Shown here: positions 35,989 through 49,745 of the stretch, in pieces
How the letters are laid out: the number at the start of each line of letters is the position of its first letter
How positions within the stretch are numbered: position 1 is the first letter of the stretch
Assembly: GCA_009761415.1 (NCBI GenBank)
Contig: QUOL01000011.1
Location: 248,001-312,000 of the forward strand
Reading direction: 5' to 3'
Length of the DNA stretch: 64,000 bases
DNA from: Sarcomyxa edulis
Taxonomy: Eukaryota > Basidiomycota > Agaricomycetes > Agaricales > Mycenaceae
Notes under the pieces: generated by a model
What the model was told of the DNA's origin: nothing
The model's input: only the letters and a program-made list of their open reading frames with translations
Database searches by the model: none
Made by a program: the position numbers and the translations under genes

Positions 35989-37217
35989 TCAAGCAGCAGT
36001 AGGAACAGCTAGCGGTGGTATTTCATATTTGACTGCAAACTCGTCAAAAAGGTCCGATTTCTTCAAGATGTCTTCGACTTGCGGATGAGTAGGGTGTTCC
36101 GTGGTTAATCGGCTAAGAATCAGAAGATGATACAGTAGAAGGAGAACAATCAAATCAGCAAGATCATCGATACGCTCAGCAGAGTAAGCACGCACTTCCA
36201 TAACTCATCCGCTTCGTTCCTTTTCGCGATCAGACCAGTCACGACGGCGAGCGCAGCAAGAGTCTCCGCATCTCCTTTCTGCTGCTCCAAAGACTCCTCC
36301 AAGTCGGATTTGGCCGCTATGAATTCGTTTTTTAGCACTCTCGTGACCCCTCGGGCGGTAAGAATATGAGGGGAGATCAACGAGGGATTTCCAAGCTGCT
36401 CTGTGTAGAACGAGTTGCAATTGTTGTACGCGTCTTTTCCGGTAACGAGTCCGATAGACGATTCTATGAGCTGCAGAAGAAGGTCATCTTCCGCCCTATT
36501 AAGTGTTTGAGCATGCACAGAAAGACATCGAAAGACTATCATTGTTCACCATTGTTTCGAACGTTCAAATTCTTTCTTTGCCAGGTCTGGGCGGTCGATG
36601 GAGAGATAAATTTGAACAATTGAGGCAACGCTAGATGATTGAGACAATCAGTCACGCTAGAACGATGCACTAGTGCGGTAATAGGTTGTATTGGGACCTC
36701 CGATGGAACGGTGGAAGAGACATTGACGTACGCTTCGAGGTCTTCTGTCTCCGTCGATACACCTAGCGTCTCGAGCGCCTCTTCCACCTCACCTGCCCGA
36801 GCGAACGCAGTACCAGCCAGGACACGGACCAAGGCCTTGTCTTTGTCACTTCCTTCTACATCATCACCTTCAATTTCCACGGCCAAATCTCTCAGTTCCT
36901 CCAGTATAGTCTCTTGTTCGGCCGCTCCGGAACTAGTATACCGTGCAAGGGCTGCAACGGCTTTCAGCGCGACATTTTCTGAGTCCACAGGAATGAGATT
37001 GAGAGCGGCTTTTGGGTCGTTCAAGGCGATATGTGCTCGAGCTTGATATATTATTGTCGGGGTATAGTCTGGTGATGAGGGGTCGGGAAGGGCCAGATTG
37101 ACCAGACTTGTGTATGCACCTGAAGACGTAGAATCAGTGAACTGTTAATGCACCTCTTGACCAGGCTTTACCAAGGATGAATTGTTGTTTAACGTGATAG
37201 ATTTCAGACGATTCCAT
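35989..37217 (-). CDS. SEC28: Coatomer epsilon subunit
   Basis: Epsilon-COP is the TPR-like subunit of the COPI coat that drives Golgi-to-ER retrograde traffic; it stabilises alpha-COP. The first exon encodes MESSEIYHVKQQFILG, then the chain continues through IIYQARAHIALNDPKAALNL, LALVRVLAG-type acidic helices, and the C-terminal block ILTARGVTRVLKNEFIAAKS, LEESLEQQKGDAETLAALAV and WNRLTTEHPTHPQVEDIL-like text, ending VPTAA at 35989. The helical repeat spacing and the end match epsilon-COP. About 300 residues. The start codon is at 37215-37217, and a transposable element begins only 23 bp upstream of it, so promoter and 5' UTR must be inside or beyond that insertion. Confidence 0.92.
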
Positions 37218-37231
37218 GGCAAGATACGTTA

Positions 37232-37239
37232 TGGGAGAA
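37232..37239. repeat. 8 bp target site duplication, left copy
   Basis: TGGGAGAA, directly abutting the left terminus of the transposable element. It is identical to the copy at 37903-37910. Confidence 0.9.
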
Positions 37240-37902
37240 TAGGGCCTAGCACGGGTACGGCCTACCCGGGTCAACCTGCAGGTCCGACCCGCGGGTATCG
37301 ACCCGGGTCAGGCGATGGGTGTACGGGTCGACCTGCCAGCCTGACCCGGGCGGGTGCGGGTCAGAGGCCTTTGGTTTGCTTTACCCGCAGGTGTACCCGC
37401 GGGTACACACCTTTTGCACACCTTCCTCTACAAATCGTCCCAGACCGACATGCAAACGCACTCAGACCACCCAATATGTGGATATCACACGTCGTTGTCC
37501 ACCAACTGAAGCCCTTGGCGTCCTCTGCTGTGGAGGTAGGTCTTCGAAGACTCGCGTGACAGTCAAGTGGCAGTGCACGCACAGTGCACGGCGCCGTGAG
37601 CACAAGATTTTGAGTCGCGAGAAGAGACAGAGAAGATTAGAAAGGGAACGAGCACAATACGCAAGCGGTATAATGGTCAACTGCTCAAAAACAAGGCCAA
37701 GAGACCGCAAAAAAAAAATCGTATCGCTAGTCAGATTTACCTGTGGACACCCATGGGTACCCGCAGACACCTGCGGGTACACCTGCGGGTCGACCCGTAC
37801 CCGTGTACCTCTGACCCGTGCAGGTGCGGGTCAAGGTCTTGCGGACCAAAACACCTGCGGGTTTGACCCGGGTCGTACCCGGGTGACCCATGCTAGGCCC
37901 TA
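37240..37902. mobile_element. Non-autonomous hAT-like DNA transposon (663 bp)
   Basis: The termini are inverted: TAGGGCCTAGCA on the left, and its reverse complement TGCTAGGCCCTA on the right, with about 12 identical bases, then looser similarity (CCCGGGTNNGACCCGGGT words). The flanks carry a perfect 8 bp duplication, TGGGAGAA, and both termini start with TAGGG, which fits the hAT consensus (YARNG ends, 8 bp duplications). Both arms, about 37240-37430 and 37740-37902, are GC-rich and packed with short palindromic subterminal words such as ACCCGCGGGT and ACCTGCGGGT. The centre (37430-37740) is less repetitive and encodes no recognisable transposase. It is thus a MITE-like passenger that needs a transposase from elsewhere. 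Confidence 0.85.
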
Positions 37903-37910
37903 TGGGAGAA
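37903..37910. repeat. 8 bp target site duplication, right copy
   Basis: TGGGAGAA, abutting the right terminus of the element. Deleting the element and one copy restores a continuous sequence, which is what an empty site would look like. Confidence 0.9.
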
Positions 37911-38054
37911 GAATATTTGGAAGAGTGACTGTGAGTGTCGTCGTGTCAGCTGAGTTTGCGAACTTCGCCGTCATATCGCGGCTTCCTCTCTACTTCGACC
38001 ATCTCACTATCTCTTCAACCGACTCGATATACACTGTATCCAAAATCTTGCACA

Positions 38055-39676
38055 ATGGCTGGTGAGTAAACTTACACTACAATTAAAAATATCTAACCTG
38101 TCTGTACAGAAGTCAAAAATACGTTTGACGAAAATGTTACAGATATTGCATCTGAAGAGATGGTTCAGGATACTCCTATCATCGAAACTCTTCGATTCCT
38201 CAAAACGAAGCATAACGCTTTAGCACCAGTCTCGCGCCTCCCTCCAGAAATCTTATCAAACGTATTTCTTCACACACAAGAGCTTGTCCTGTCGAATGAC
38301 TGTTGGTCTTTCGACTGGATTGCCCCTATATCTCATGTATGCCAGCACTGGCGAGACGTCGCCCTCGCTGATCCCAACCTGTGGACTTGTATTGTTTTTG
38401 ATCAATCTCAGCGGGCGGAGGAGATGCTGAAGAGGTCTGGGATGGTGCCACTGATCATCAAAGCCAGTATTTCGGACCAATTATCCCTCGAGTCGTATAA
38501 TTTGGTCTGTTCTGCTATGCGCCATCTTCCGCGCACACGAGAACTGTACATCGCTGCCTTGAAGGAAGACATGGAAGAAATTCTTGCTTGCGCACTCTCT
38601 CTCGAGGTTCCACTATTGGAAACCCTTTGCTTGGTCAATTTACAAGACTCTTCGCTCGATCACTCGCTCAACTTCGATCTCCCAAAATGTTTCGATAAGC
38701 CAGTATGTCTGCGCCGCTTACAGATCGTCAATTGTAACAACTTGAGCTGGCACTCGCCTCTACTCGTTGGGCTTACGCACTTGAAGTTGCACAACATACA
38801 TCCCCGACCGACTACGGATGAACTACTGGATGCATTGGAGAAGCTGCCTCTGCTGGAAACTCTTGACATCAGGGATTCCTTCCCAATGCTTCACGTTTCT
38901 CGTGATCGCATCATTACCCTTCCCTCGCTCTATCTGCTATACTTGACCTCCTCTGGTCTGAATTGTGCGAATATACTAAAGCACCTCTCCTATCCTCGAT
39001 CTGCTTCTTTGATATTGGATTGTACAGCCAGGGCAGGGGATGCCATCTCTGGTCTCATTTCCGCATTACCGCACGTGCGTAATGGCGAGGGTCCCGTAGA
39101 GAAGGAGGAAGCTATTCACGTCCTCACCATCGACTCGCCCAACCCATTTATCTTTCATCTGTTTGCGTATCCGTCAGATGAATCTTCGCAAGCCGCCCTG
39201 GAAATCACTTGGACTTTACTTGAACGCGGACCACTTGGGCCAAGTATGTCTCAGCTCGTATCTCAACTATGCGACGCACTACCCTTAGCCGAAACCACAT
39301 CGCTTACCGTCTACAAACTTGATCTACCTCGGATGGACTGGTTGCGGATCTTTGGTGGCTTGGGCAGGTTGGAAAACGTCTGAAAAAGCTAGTGCTCGAC
39401 GAGGTACATTTTCTCGGCCTTAAACTTGAAGCCCTTGAGCTGGGCAAACTCGGGGATTGTTTGACGAAGCGGTCGAAGTCTAATACCGAAATCAGGGAGT
39501 TACATTTTCGGAAGTGTCATTACCTCTCCTCCGAAGATGTTGATAAAACTCGGGCGATTGTAGAGCGTGTAGAGTGGGACTCGGTGGAAGACTTTCACGA
39601 GAAAGACGGGAGAGACCACTGGATCGAAGTTTGGGATGCATACGACGATAGCACCTTTATAAACTTTCAATACTGA
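38055..39676 (+). pseudogene. F-box/LRR protein, tandem copy 1, 3' part frame-shifted by a deletion
   Basis: A 7 nt first exon (ATGGCTG, 38055-38061) is spliced to a long exon from 38110. The F-box is SRLPPEILSNVFLHTQELVL, followed by ISHVCQHWRDVALADPNLW and Leu-rich repeats up to WLRIFGGLGRLENV. A TGA stops the frame at 39381-39383. In the neighbouring paralogue the same place continues for about 45 more residues. Here the sequence jumps straight to LKKLVLDEVHFLG in another frame, which then stays open to 39676 (IRELHFRKCHYLSSEDV). By comparison about 124 nt are missing. The first 420 or so residues could still be made as a truncated protein. Confidence 0.75.
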
Positions 39677-39957
39677 GTTTTGTCGTGAAAGTATGTTATC
39701 ATTTAAATTGAAGCTTGAAATCGATTCAGAGTCTCCGTGTAACTCCGTGTAAGCCCAAGCGCCGCCGTGGCGTAAAACGAAATTGCAGTGCCCGGCTTAC
39801 GGTTGCAACCCCTAACCAACACCCACTCTCCATCGTACGAAATCTGTAGTTAGCAACAGGCTATCCACGCTCCACAACATCGTACTTAAAGGGCTCGTCG
39901 GACTCTAGAAAGATCGAGCTTTAGCTGGTCTAACTCCAGAACAATCACCACGCACTT

Positions 39958-41827
39958 ATGACTGGTGGGCGGATACTATCATGTTACGCCATGAAGAGGT
40001 CTCTAATGTTGCCATACAGTCACGAAATCTAATGAAACCCACTATACGGAGGTGTCGGCCTTCAACGACGAAGAGGTTGTCGCCTCTGCTCGAGAGCAGA
40101 TCGATAATGATATAGACAACCTTATCGAATCTGCTCGAGCTCTCAAAACGAAACGCAATTCATTAGCAACCATCTCTCGCCTCCCACCAGAAATGCTGTC
40201 TAAAATCTTCGCATTCGTGATTGGAACTAGTCATTCGGAATTTAACTCTGGCTCTCTGGATTGGGTCAAATGCACGTCTCACGTTTGCCAGCATTGGCGT
40301 GCCGTAGCCTTGGCATGTCCGAGTCTTTGGGGACGTGTCGTCTTTCTCAAACCTAGGTGGGCAGAAGAGATGTTGAAGAGGTCGAAAATGGCGCCGCTCG
40401 TCGTCAGAGCTGACCTCACCTACATGACCCCGAAGATGCTCGACATAATCCAGTCTGCCATGAAGCACCTCCCTCATACACGAGAACTGCACATATCGGC
40501 AATGAAGCTACCGATGGAAAAGATCCTCGCTAACGCAATGTCTCTCGATGCTCCTCTATTGGAGAGCTTGTGCTTGTCGAATCCACGCTTTGGTTATGCA
40601 TCCGACCTGAATTACACCCTGCCAGAGTGTAATATCTTCAATGGTGCGATACGTCTACGTCGCCTAGAACTCATCAAATGCAATATCAGTTGGGAGTCTC
40701 CTCTACTCACCGGGTTAACACATCTCAAACTACACGACTTCAGATCCCTTCTACCAACTATGGCCCAGTTACTCGATGCACTAGAGAGGATGCCAAATCT
40801 AGAAACTCTCGATCTCGAAGATTGTCTCCCCACACTCCCTGACGCCAGCACCACTCCGCCTCAACCTGATCGCGTCGTCAATCTCCCTTATTTATCCCGT
40901 ATTCGTCTCTCCTCCCAAATTCTGGAATGCGCAAACGTGCTGAATCACCTCATCTATTCATCAAGCACCTCTCTGAGGTTAAATTGCAAGGCTTCAGACG
41001 CGACGTATCATGAAATCTCCAGCCTCATACCTGCTTTATCAAACGTGCGCAAGAACATCAAAGAAGGAAACGAGAAACCCATCCGCTGCCTCACCATTGA
41101 GGGGATCACCACCAGTTGTCTCCGTCTACAGACGTGGCCTTACAATAATGGGCCCCGTAATGCACCGTCCCGTCCTTCTTCACGAGTAGAACTCGAGTTA
41201 TCATGGCGGCACTACGGTCGGGGAACGATGGAGCGTGTCGTATCCGAACTCTGTCACGCATTGCCATTGACCCACCTGGATACCCTTCACATTTACGACA
41301 TCGATCTACCTCTGACGAAGTGGTTGCGGACCTTTGGGGGTCTAAGCAGGCTGAAGAATATCCATGTCCGGGGCCCAGCTGCCTGCGGGCTCGTTGATGC
41401 ACTCATTCCTGTTGAGGAATGTGAAAACACACGAAACCTACGAAAGACGAAGGCCGTTCTCTCGGCGGGCGTATTCTTCCCTGGACTGAAGAAACTAGTT
41501 CTCGAACGGGCTCATTTTCTTGACGAGGATGTCGACTTCCTTGATTTAGATGAATTGTGCAACTGCTTAATGCAGCGATACGAGTGCAAGGCAGAAGTCC
41601 GAGAGCTGCAGCTTGTTGACTGTTATCACCTCTCTGAGAGGGAAGTCGCCCTCATTCGTCAGATTGTGGTTGATGTAGAATGGGATGAGGTCGAGCAAGG
41701 ATTCACAGACCAGTATTCGGACGAGGATGAGTTCAACTCTGATGGACAATATGGGAGTTACGATAGCGATGAGGATGATATCCAGTTTTTGAATCCGCAT
41801 TACTTTGGATACATGTTGGACGCTTAA
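39958..41827 (+). CDS. F-box/LRR protein, tandem copy 2 (intact)
   Basis: A 7 nt exon (ATGACTG, 39958-39964) joins across a 55 nt intron to the exon from 40020, giving about 605 residues. It has the same layout as copy 1: an acidic N-terminal helix, the F-box SRLPPEMLSKIFAFVIGTSH, TSHVCQHWRAVALACPSLW, RPRWAEEMLKRSKMAPLVV-like text and repeated HLKLHD/ETLDLED leucine-rich units. It continues through IHVRGPAACGLVDALIPVEE and GLKKLVLERAHFLDEDV, the block lost in copy 1, and ends in an acidic tail rich in Asp, Ser and Tyr (DEDEFNSDGQYGSYDSDED). SCF adaptor role is inferred from the F-box; substrate unknown. Confidence 0.85.
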
Positions 41828-42144
41828 CCTGACTATAATATGTACGTTTATCAATTGTAATTGTATGAACCTGCTAAATGCTAGGAAATCGAGCGCACGG
41901 CTCCTTGTGTTTGAAACAACGTCAAACAGATCAAACGCGTGCTTCAGTTAGTAGCGTGAGACGGGACCTGAAAGCCTAGGGAAAGCATCATGATGGACGA
42001 GTGTGTTCTTGAACACTTCTGATGGCTACAACTGATTTGGGTTCAACAATTCACATCTGGAAATTATGCAATCGGCTCTCTGAGTCTCTTGCTTGTTCCC
42101 CCTCCAATCACCCTTCTTGGGGCCCTTCCGTTCTTTGTTCGTAA
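41828..42144. other. Intergenic region
   Basis: It contains the 3' end of the F-box gene and the promoter of the membrane-protein gene. No element is recognisable. Confidence 0.35.
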
Positions 42145-43761
42145 ATGTCTAATATCACTCATGACGACCGCGATGGTGCCGCTTTTGCCTACGGTAATAA
42201 CTGGTCTCAAACTGGTGTGTACACCGCCAGCGCTACCGGTGAAACTGGCACGTACACGTTTTCCAATACCCAACCCGCCGTTGTGACTTTCGAAAACTCG
42301 TCTCCCATTATTGCGGTATATTATTATGGTTTTAAACCATCTGGGGACGGAGAATTTGGTATTTGCGTCGACTGTGACTACGATGCTACGAAGGCCACTG
42401 CTCTCTCACCGCCTGCGGGTGCATCGTCGATTGACGGCGCAAATCCTCCGGTGCGTTGAATCGTTACATGGACCTTGGGAATAATACAAACTTAAATTCA
42501 TACTAAAGTCACTACTTTGGTCTCAAACCTGGGAGTATCCTGACAAACATCAAATAATTCTAACAAATGTTCGAGGCAGTGATTCCACTTATTCTCAAGT
42601 TTCCTTGGATAGGTTGGTCGTTACTGTACCTGGTACGACCGACACAGACACAGACACAGAAAGTGGAGGACAGAATAACAATAGCTCTTCTTCTTCTTCT
42701 GTTACCCCCGCTCCCTCTCAGTCCTCCTCACTCTCACCGTCGCCTTCGTCTCCTCCCGCGTCTTCTGTCCCCTCGACGTCCTCCGCTCCCCCTTCGTCGA
42801 TATCTTCTTCTCCTTCCTCAAAACTATCCCCTCCATCCTCTCCGTCTTCTTCTTTGACGTCGGTTTCGTCCGGATTTCCCTTGACACCTTCCTCGGAGTC
42901 CAGTCAATCGAGACCCTCTTTTGTGGCATCGACACCGATATCCTCCGGTCAATCAGGATGGACTATCTTCTCCACATCTACCTTAGCACCTCCGAATGAG
43001 TCTGTGTCTTCTCCTTCATTCACTGTTACTTCTACTTCCAGGTTCACATCCACATCAGTAATATCCGAGTCGGCCTCTCCGACTCCCTCGAGGCACGTCA
43101 ACACAAGTATAATTGCTGGAGCAGTGACAGGGAGCGTCGTAGGACTTCTCTTGATATCACTATTGGCGTTCTGTCTTCTGCGTCGAAGGAGTACTCGGCG
43201 TGAACATGCGGCATTGTCATCTACCCCGTTCTATACCCCACCAGTAGCTCCTACGATCAGTACTCGTGCTTCCCGTGGCACGCGATCACAGTTAACATCT
43301 TTAGATTCCCTAGATGGCGATGACACGGTCTCGCCATTATCTCATTGGGAAACCAACCCAACTTATGGGATGCCACACGCTGTGAGCTTATCACGTATTT
43401 TCAACATATATATATCTAATCTAGATCCCTCTGTTTATAGTCCTCTTCTCATCAGCTCTCCGAGGCTGCATCTACTTCCACCAGCGAATTGCTTTCCCGC
43501 TCTGAATTCCCACCCGACGTTCCCGAAAAAGGCCGCGGAGAGGTTGTCCCCCCGCGTCGGGAAAGACGCGTCGAACAGGATGCAGGGTTGTTGATGAGGG
43601 CGGGCCAGGAACAAGAAGCGGAAGCTACGGACTCAGAGGACTTATGGGACTCGTCGACACTACCTCCTGACTATTCACAGGCGACTATGCGCGAGCGACG
43701 TAGTGTGCCTGCGACCATTCCGATACAAGGCATACGGGGCAGGCCTTCCGTATACGACTGA
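42145..43761 (+). CDS. Ser/Pro-rich single-pass membrane protein
   Basis: Three exons: the first ends ...ANPP, the second starts near 42509 with SLLWSQTWEYPDKHQIIL, and the third starts near 43441 with SSSHQLSEAASTSTSELL. The N-terminal 130 residues look like a beta-sandwich ectodomain (GVYTASATGETGTYTFSNTQ; PIIAVYYYGFKPSGDGEFGI; LTNVRGSDSTYSQVSLDRLV). About 150 residues of Ser, Pro and Thr follow, probably heavily O-glycosylated. Then comes one helix (SIIAGAVTGSVVGLLLISLL) with an RRR stop and a disordered cytosolic tail ending in DYSQATMRERR. This is the architecture of a common Agaricomycete cell-surface family of unknown role, sensor-like in form. I see no signal peptide at this start; an upstream exon may be missing. 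Confidence 0.7.
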
Positions 43762-44505
43762 GATCTCGAACTGGTTCATCATGGATTAAGCCGTTCTGTA
43801 TACCCCTTCCGTTCTTTCTCCCCTCCGATAAGTATTCGATCACTGCCTTTTTTACAGTACGTTGTTGCGCCACTCCGAGACGGTCATTATATCGGCTGAA
43901 TGTTCTGATCTGACGGACTCTCATAATTTCTTCGATATACTGGTTAATAAGTACGATACTGGGTTTGCTACAGATCTCACTTTGTCTATCTCGAACCTGT
44001 CTCTGAGTGGCTTGTAAGGATATCAAAGCTAGTTCTGGACATCTCATATCACTATTGAGTATGACCACTAGCGCTGCTGCATATTATTGCAAAGCCACTC
44101 GAACCACGGAATGTTCTGAAGAATTCGACCTAGGTCTTTCCGTGTTGTTTCATACAACCTTAACTCGTCTACTCGTTTCGTCGTCAAGAGGTTGAGACAT
44201 GCTTTACGGCTTTACGATCGGTAAGAAAAATCGAATTAAAGATATCGCGAAGACCAAATGAAGGAGAAAAACGAATTCGAAAGGGTAAGTATCGTGAAAG
44301 CGTAACGTCATGAAAATCGTAAGTAGAAAAGGCAAACGCGTGAAGATACTTCATTTTCTTGGCAATAGTGCAGTACTCGTAATCATAGCGTGTTCAGTGG
44401 ATAGAACTGTTCTCAAGAAATCTGCACGATAGAGATTTGACCTCAGGTTAGAGACTGGTCAGGAGGATTGTAATGTGAAACGTACCGTTCCGTCGTTGCG
44501 AGCCT
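43762..44505. other. Intergenic region, nothing recognisable
   Basis: It lies between convergent genes. It has AT-rich stretches but no gene, repeat or RNA that I can support. Confidence 0.35.
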
Positions 44506-44868
44506 CTATTTCGCTGGCTTACCAGCAGCACCAGTAGATCCTCCGGGAGATCCCAGCTTTGAACCACCGACGTACTGACCGACAACAGCTTGCATATGAG
44601 AGTCACCACGACGACAGCTCAAATTGAGGTGCGCAATGGCCATGGAAGTAGAAGCGTCGTTGTGGAAATCGTCTCGTAAATCATGAGAGCCCTTCTTCTT
44701 ACGCAGAGTAGGAGAAGGGTAGCCCGCATCGTAGGCAGAGATGGGAGTGCTTCTGGGATGGCTATAGTGGCTAGTGGCGTGAATGATCCCAGGCTCGGAG
44801 CGACTCCTAGTTAGGCTGTTCTCTCGCTCAAGGCCAAGTTTTCTGCCGCGAGTGAGGGCCGATTGCAT
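44506..44868 (-). CDS. Hypothetical small basic protein (120 residues)
   Basis: I do not recognise this ORF. It is intronless and begins at an ATG in an otherwise empty region. The protein is basic and rich in Ser, Arg and His (LTRGRKLGLERENSLTRSRS; RSTPISAYDAGYPSPTLRKK), with a Gly/Ser/Ala end (SKLGSPGGSTGAAGKPAK). It has no signal peptide or helix-forming hydrophobic stretch, so it looks disordered. It could be a chance ORF. The next coding sequence upstream is more than 2 kb away. Confidence 0.4.
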   Translation of the reverse strand: MQSALTRGRKLGLERENSLTRSRSEPGIIHATSHYSHPRSTPISAYDAGYPSPTLRKKKGSHDLRDDFHNDASTSMAIAHLNLSCRRGDSHMQAVVGQYVGGSKLGSPGGSTGAAGKPAK

Positions 44869-47057
44869 GTGTGCGTGATTCGAAATTGATAGGATGATTC
44901 GTCAAGAGGATATAGAATTCGAACTGCGTGGCGTTGAGAATGCTAAGAGGAACGAAAGTGGCGAAATCTTTGTGGAGACGGTTCCTTTTAAAAGAGATCT
45001 CTTCATACCCCAAGCCTGTGTCATATACGATCAATGTCTCGCAATATGAGTTGAATAGGAGAAAATCAGAGACACATCTGGCGTAAGGATGCTCCAGTTG
45101 TCCGCCACCAAGCCCTATTTGTTGTTGTTATTTGCAAAGGGGCTAGTCAAGATCCGGCCATGGCTGATCCTTTTGCATTTAATCCGAGATGTTTCCTGTG
45201 CGCGAAGCAGTGACAGTGAGACTTTGTGAGACTCTCTGAGACTTTGAATATATAGGATCTGTCCCTGGAGAGCGGACAATCGATCAGATATTCATCGTAT
45301 GAGCAGCGTAGGACTCGGAGACGGTCGACACTTGACTGCTCGAGAGACTTGGCTGGTAGTCAGGAGAGTTCCTCAGGTCAGGTTAAGGATGACTATCGCA
45401 TGGCAAAAACATCCGTCAGTGGATCGAAAGAGCAGCCGGCCGTGGAACCGTAGGCAACTTGAGAATAGGAGCGTCCCATTGAAGACGGGAGCAAATGATG
45501 ACTACTCAGTGCTAGCGGAATGTGTGCGACCTATACGTTTGTGAAGAGTACCGAGATTCATATCCTGACGTCCTCCAAAGGATTAGCCCTAGATGTTAGC
45601 CTAGACTTCTAGAAGTCACAAAGCAGGACAGTAGACCTATGTATTTCACGAGTGAGTACCCTAACGAAGTGCAAGATGAAGCAACCATTCACCTGTAACT
45701 TGCAAGAATGATATAAATGCGATCGTATAGCCATGGAACACTGGTATTTGAGGCAGACACAATTCGAATACTAGAAGGTCGAAATGAGAAAGCCCTTCGT
45801 AGAAGATGATTTGGTCACGAGAAATCGAATCAACGATAGAGATTCCTTCGACCTCATGGATCTGGAAAAGAAACTTCCGCTCTGATCATCTTTACTGAAG
45901 AAAGACTTTGACCTTGCACGGCTTGACGAGGCCGATGAGAGAAAAGTAGGCAAACGCCGCAGTCGAGAGAGAAAATGATTAACAAAGCCTGACAGCAAAA
46001 ATACGTCTCGTATGGACGTACGTATACAGATGCGGACACACGCACTAGAACCCGGCCTAGCGGTACGAGCAAAGAAGTTATTGACCTCCAAAGTGTCAGT
46101 AAACATGATAGAAAAGAACCTGTTTGACTTTTGCGAAGGTCATATTACTGTCTTCAAAAGGTTGCGAACGTGACCTACCTCTTTTGATTGGACTATCCTC
46201 TGGAGCGCGTATGCACCCAATCAACGTGCGACAAGTAAGACGACCATGCTCTGGATGTGAAGTATCCATGGTCGGTTGAACTTGAGGGGGTGACTTAGCG
46301 GAGGTTTTGGCACAGCCAGATGGTAGCTAGTGTCGACACAGATGACGTTCCAATTGGAAGTACTTTTGTATCCTCAAACGCCCAAAGTCAAGCACGATAC
46401 TCCCCGTCGTCGCCGAAGGTAAATATAGCAGTGCGGTGGAGTTGTCGCAAATCAAAACAGAGTACGCGCAGTGACAATGCAGTGACTGGATCAACGGATC
46501 ATCAGTTGATTGATACCAAAAATAAGGAAAAAAATCAGAGAAATCGGACACACATGTTGGAAAACCCCCGCTAGTGATTTTAATTATACAAAGTGCAGCT
46601 GGACAGGATAAAATAAGCTTGTGGGAGGCGAAAATGGCCGTGTGATCAAGCGGAGAACAGTCGTCGATTCGAACTCGAACTTCCCCGGCTTTCCACCTCA
46701 CCATCACCACATATCCAGTCAACAGTCCTCATCGCTGGGCAAAACAGCGACGAACCCCCGACAATCAATAAAGAGCGTGAACACATCAAGCCGACGATTT
46801 GGTGACGGGTGTATTTTATTTTATTCAAGACAAGATCAAGATCGTCGCCAAAGAAACAACACGAAATTAGGGCATCGTTGTGCCTTTCTTTCAAACGCTC
46901 ATCTTGCTTTCAAGCCTCTTTGCATCGCCGCCAACTCGCGGGGGTTCTGTTGAGAACAGCCCAGCTCTCCTACCAGAACAAAAAATTACCTCTTGGACTG
47001 CATTTGGACAGCAAGAACGGACGTAATCACCTACTTGGTTGTCTTTAATTTGCCTAC
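44869..47057. other. Gene-poor region of about 2.2 kb
   Basis: Many short ORFs occur but none has a domain, a spliced continuation or protein-like composition. Near 45212-45246 the word gagactttg is repeated a few times. The last 300 bp probably hold the STE20-kinase promoter and a long 5' UTR. I see no transposon ends. Confidence 0.4.

Positions 47058-49745
<2,688 letters not shown>

Noticed and set aside
37319..38065. 248-residue plus-strand ORF as a transposase or gene
   Set aside because: It runs through the repeat arms and unique centre of the hAT-like element and out into the flank past the target duplication. No transposase motif is present, and repeat arms explain the lack of stops.
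42567..42857. 96-residue plus-strand Leu/Pro-rich ORF
   Set aside because: It is a frame-shifted reading of the Ser/Pro-rich stalk exon of the membrane protein.
45771..46106. Minus-strand ORF of 111 residues in the 2.2 kb gap
   Set aside because: No domain, no splice continuation, and a Ser/Phe/Arg-rich composition typical of noncoding frames.
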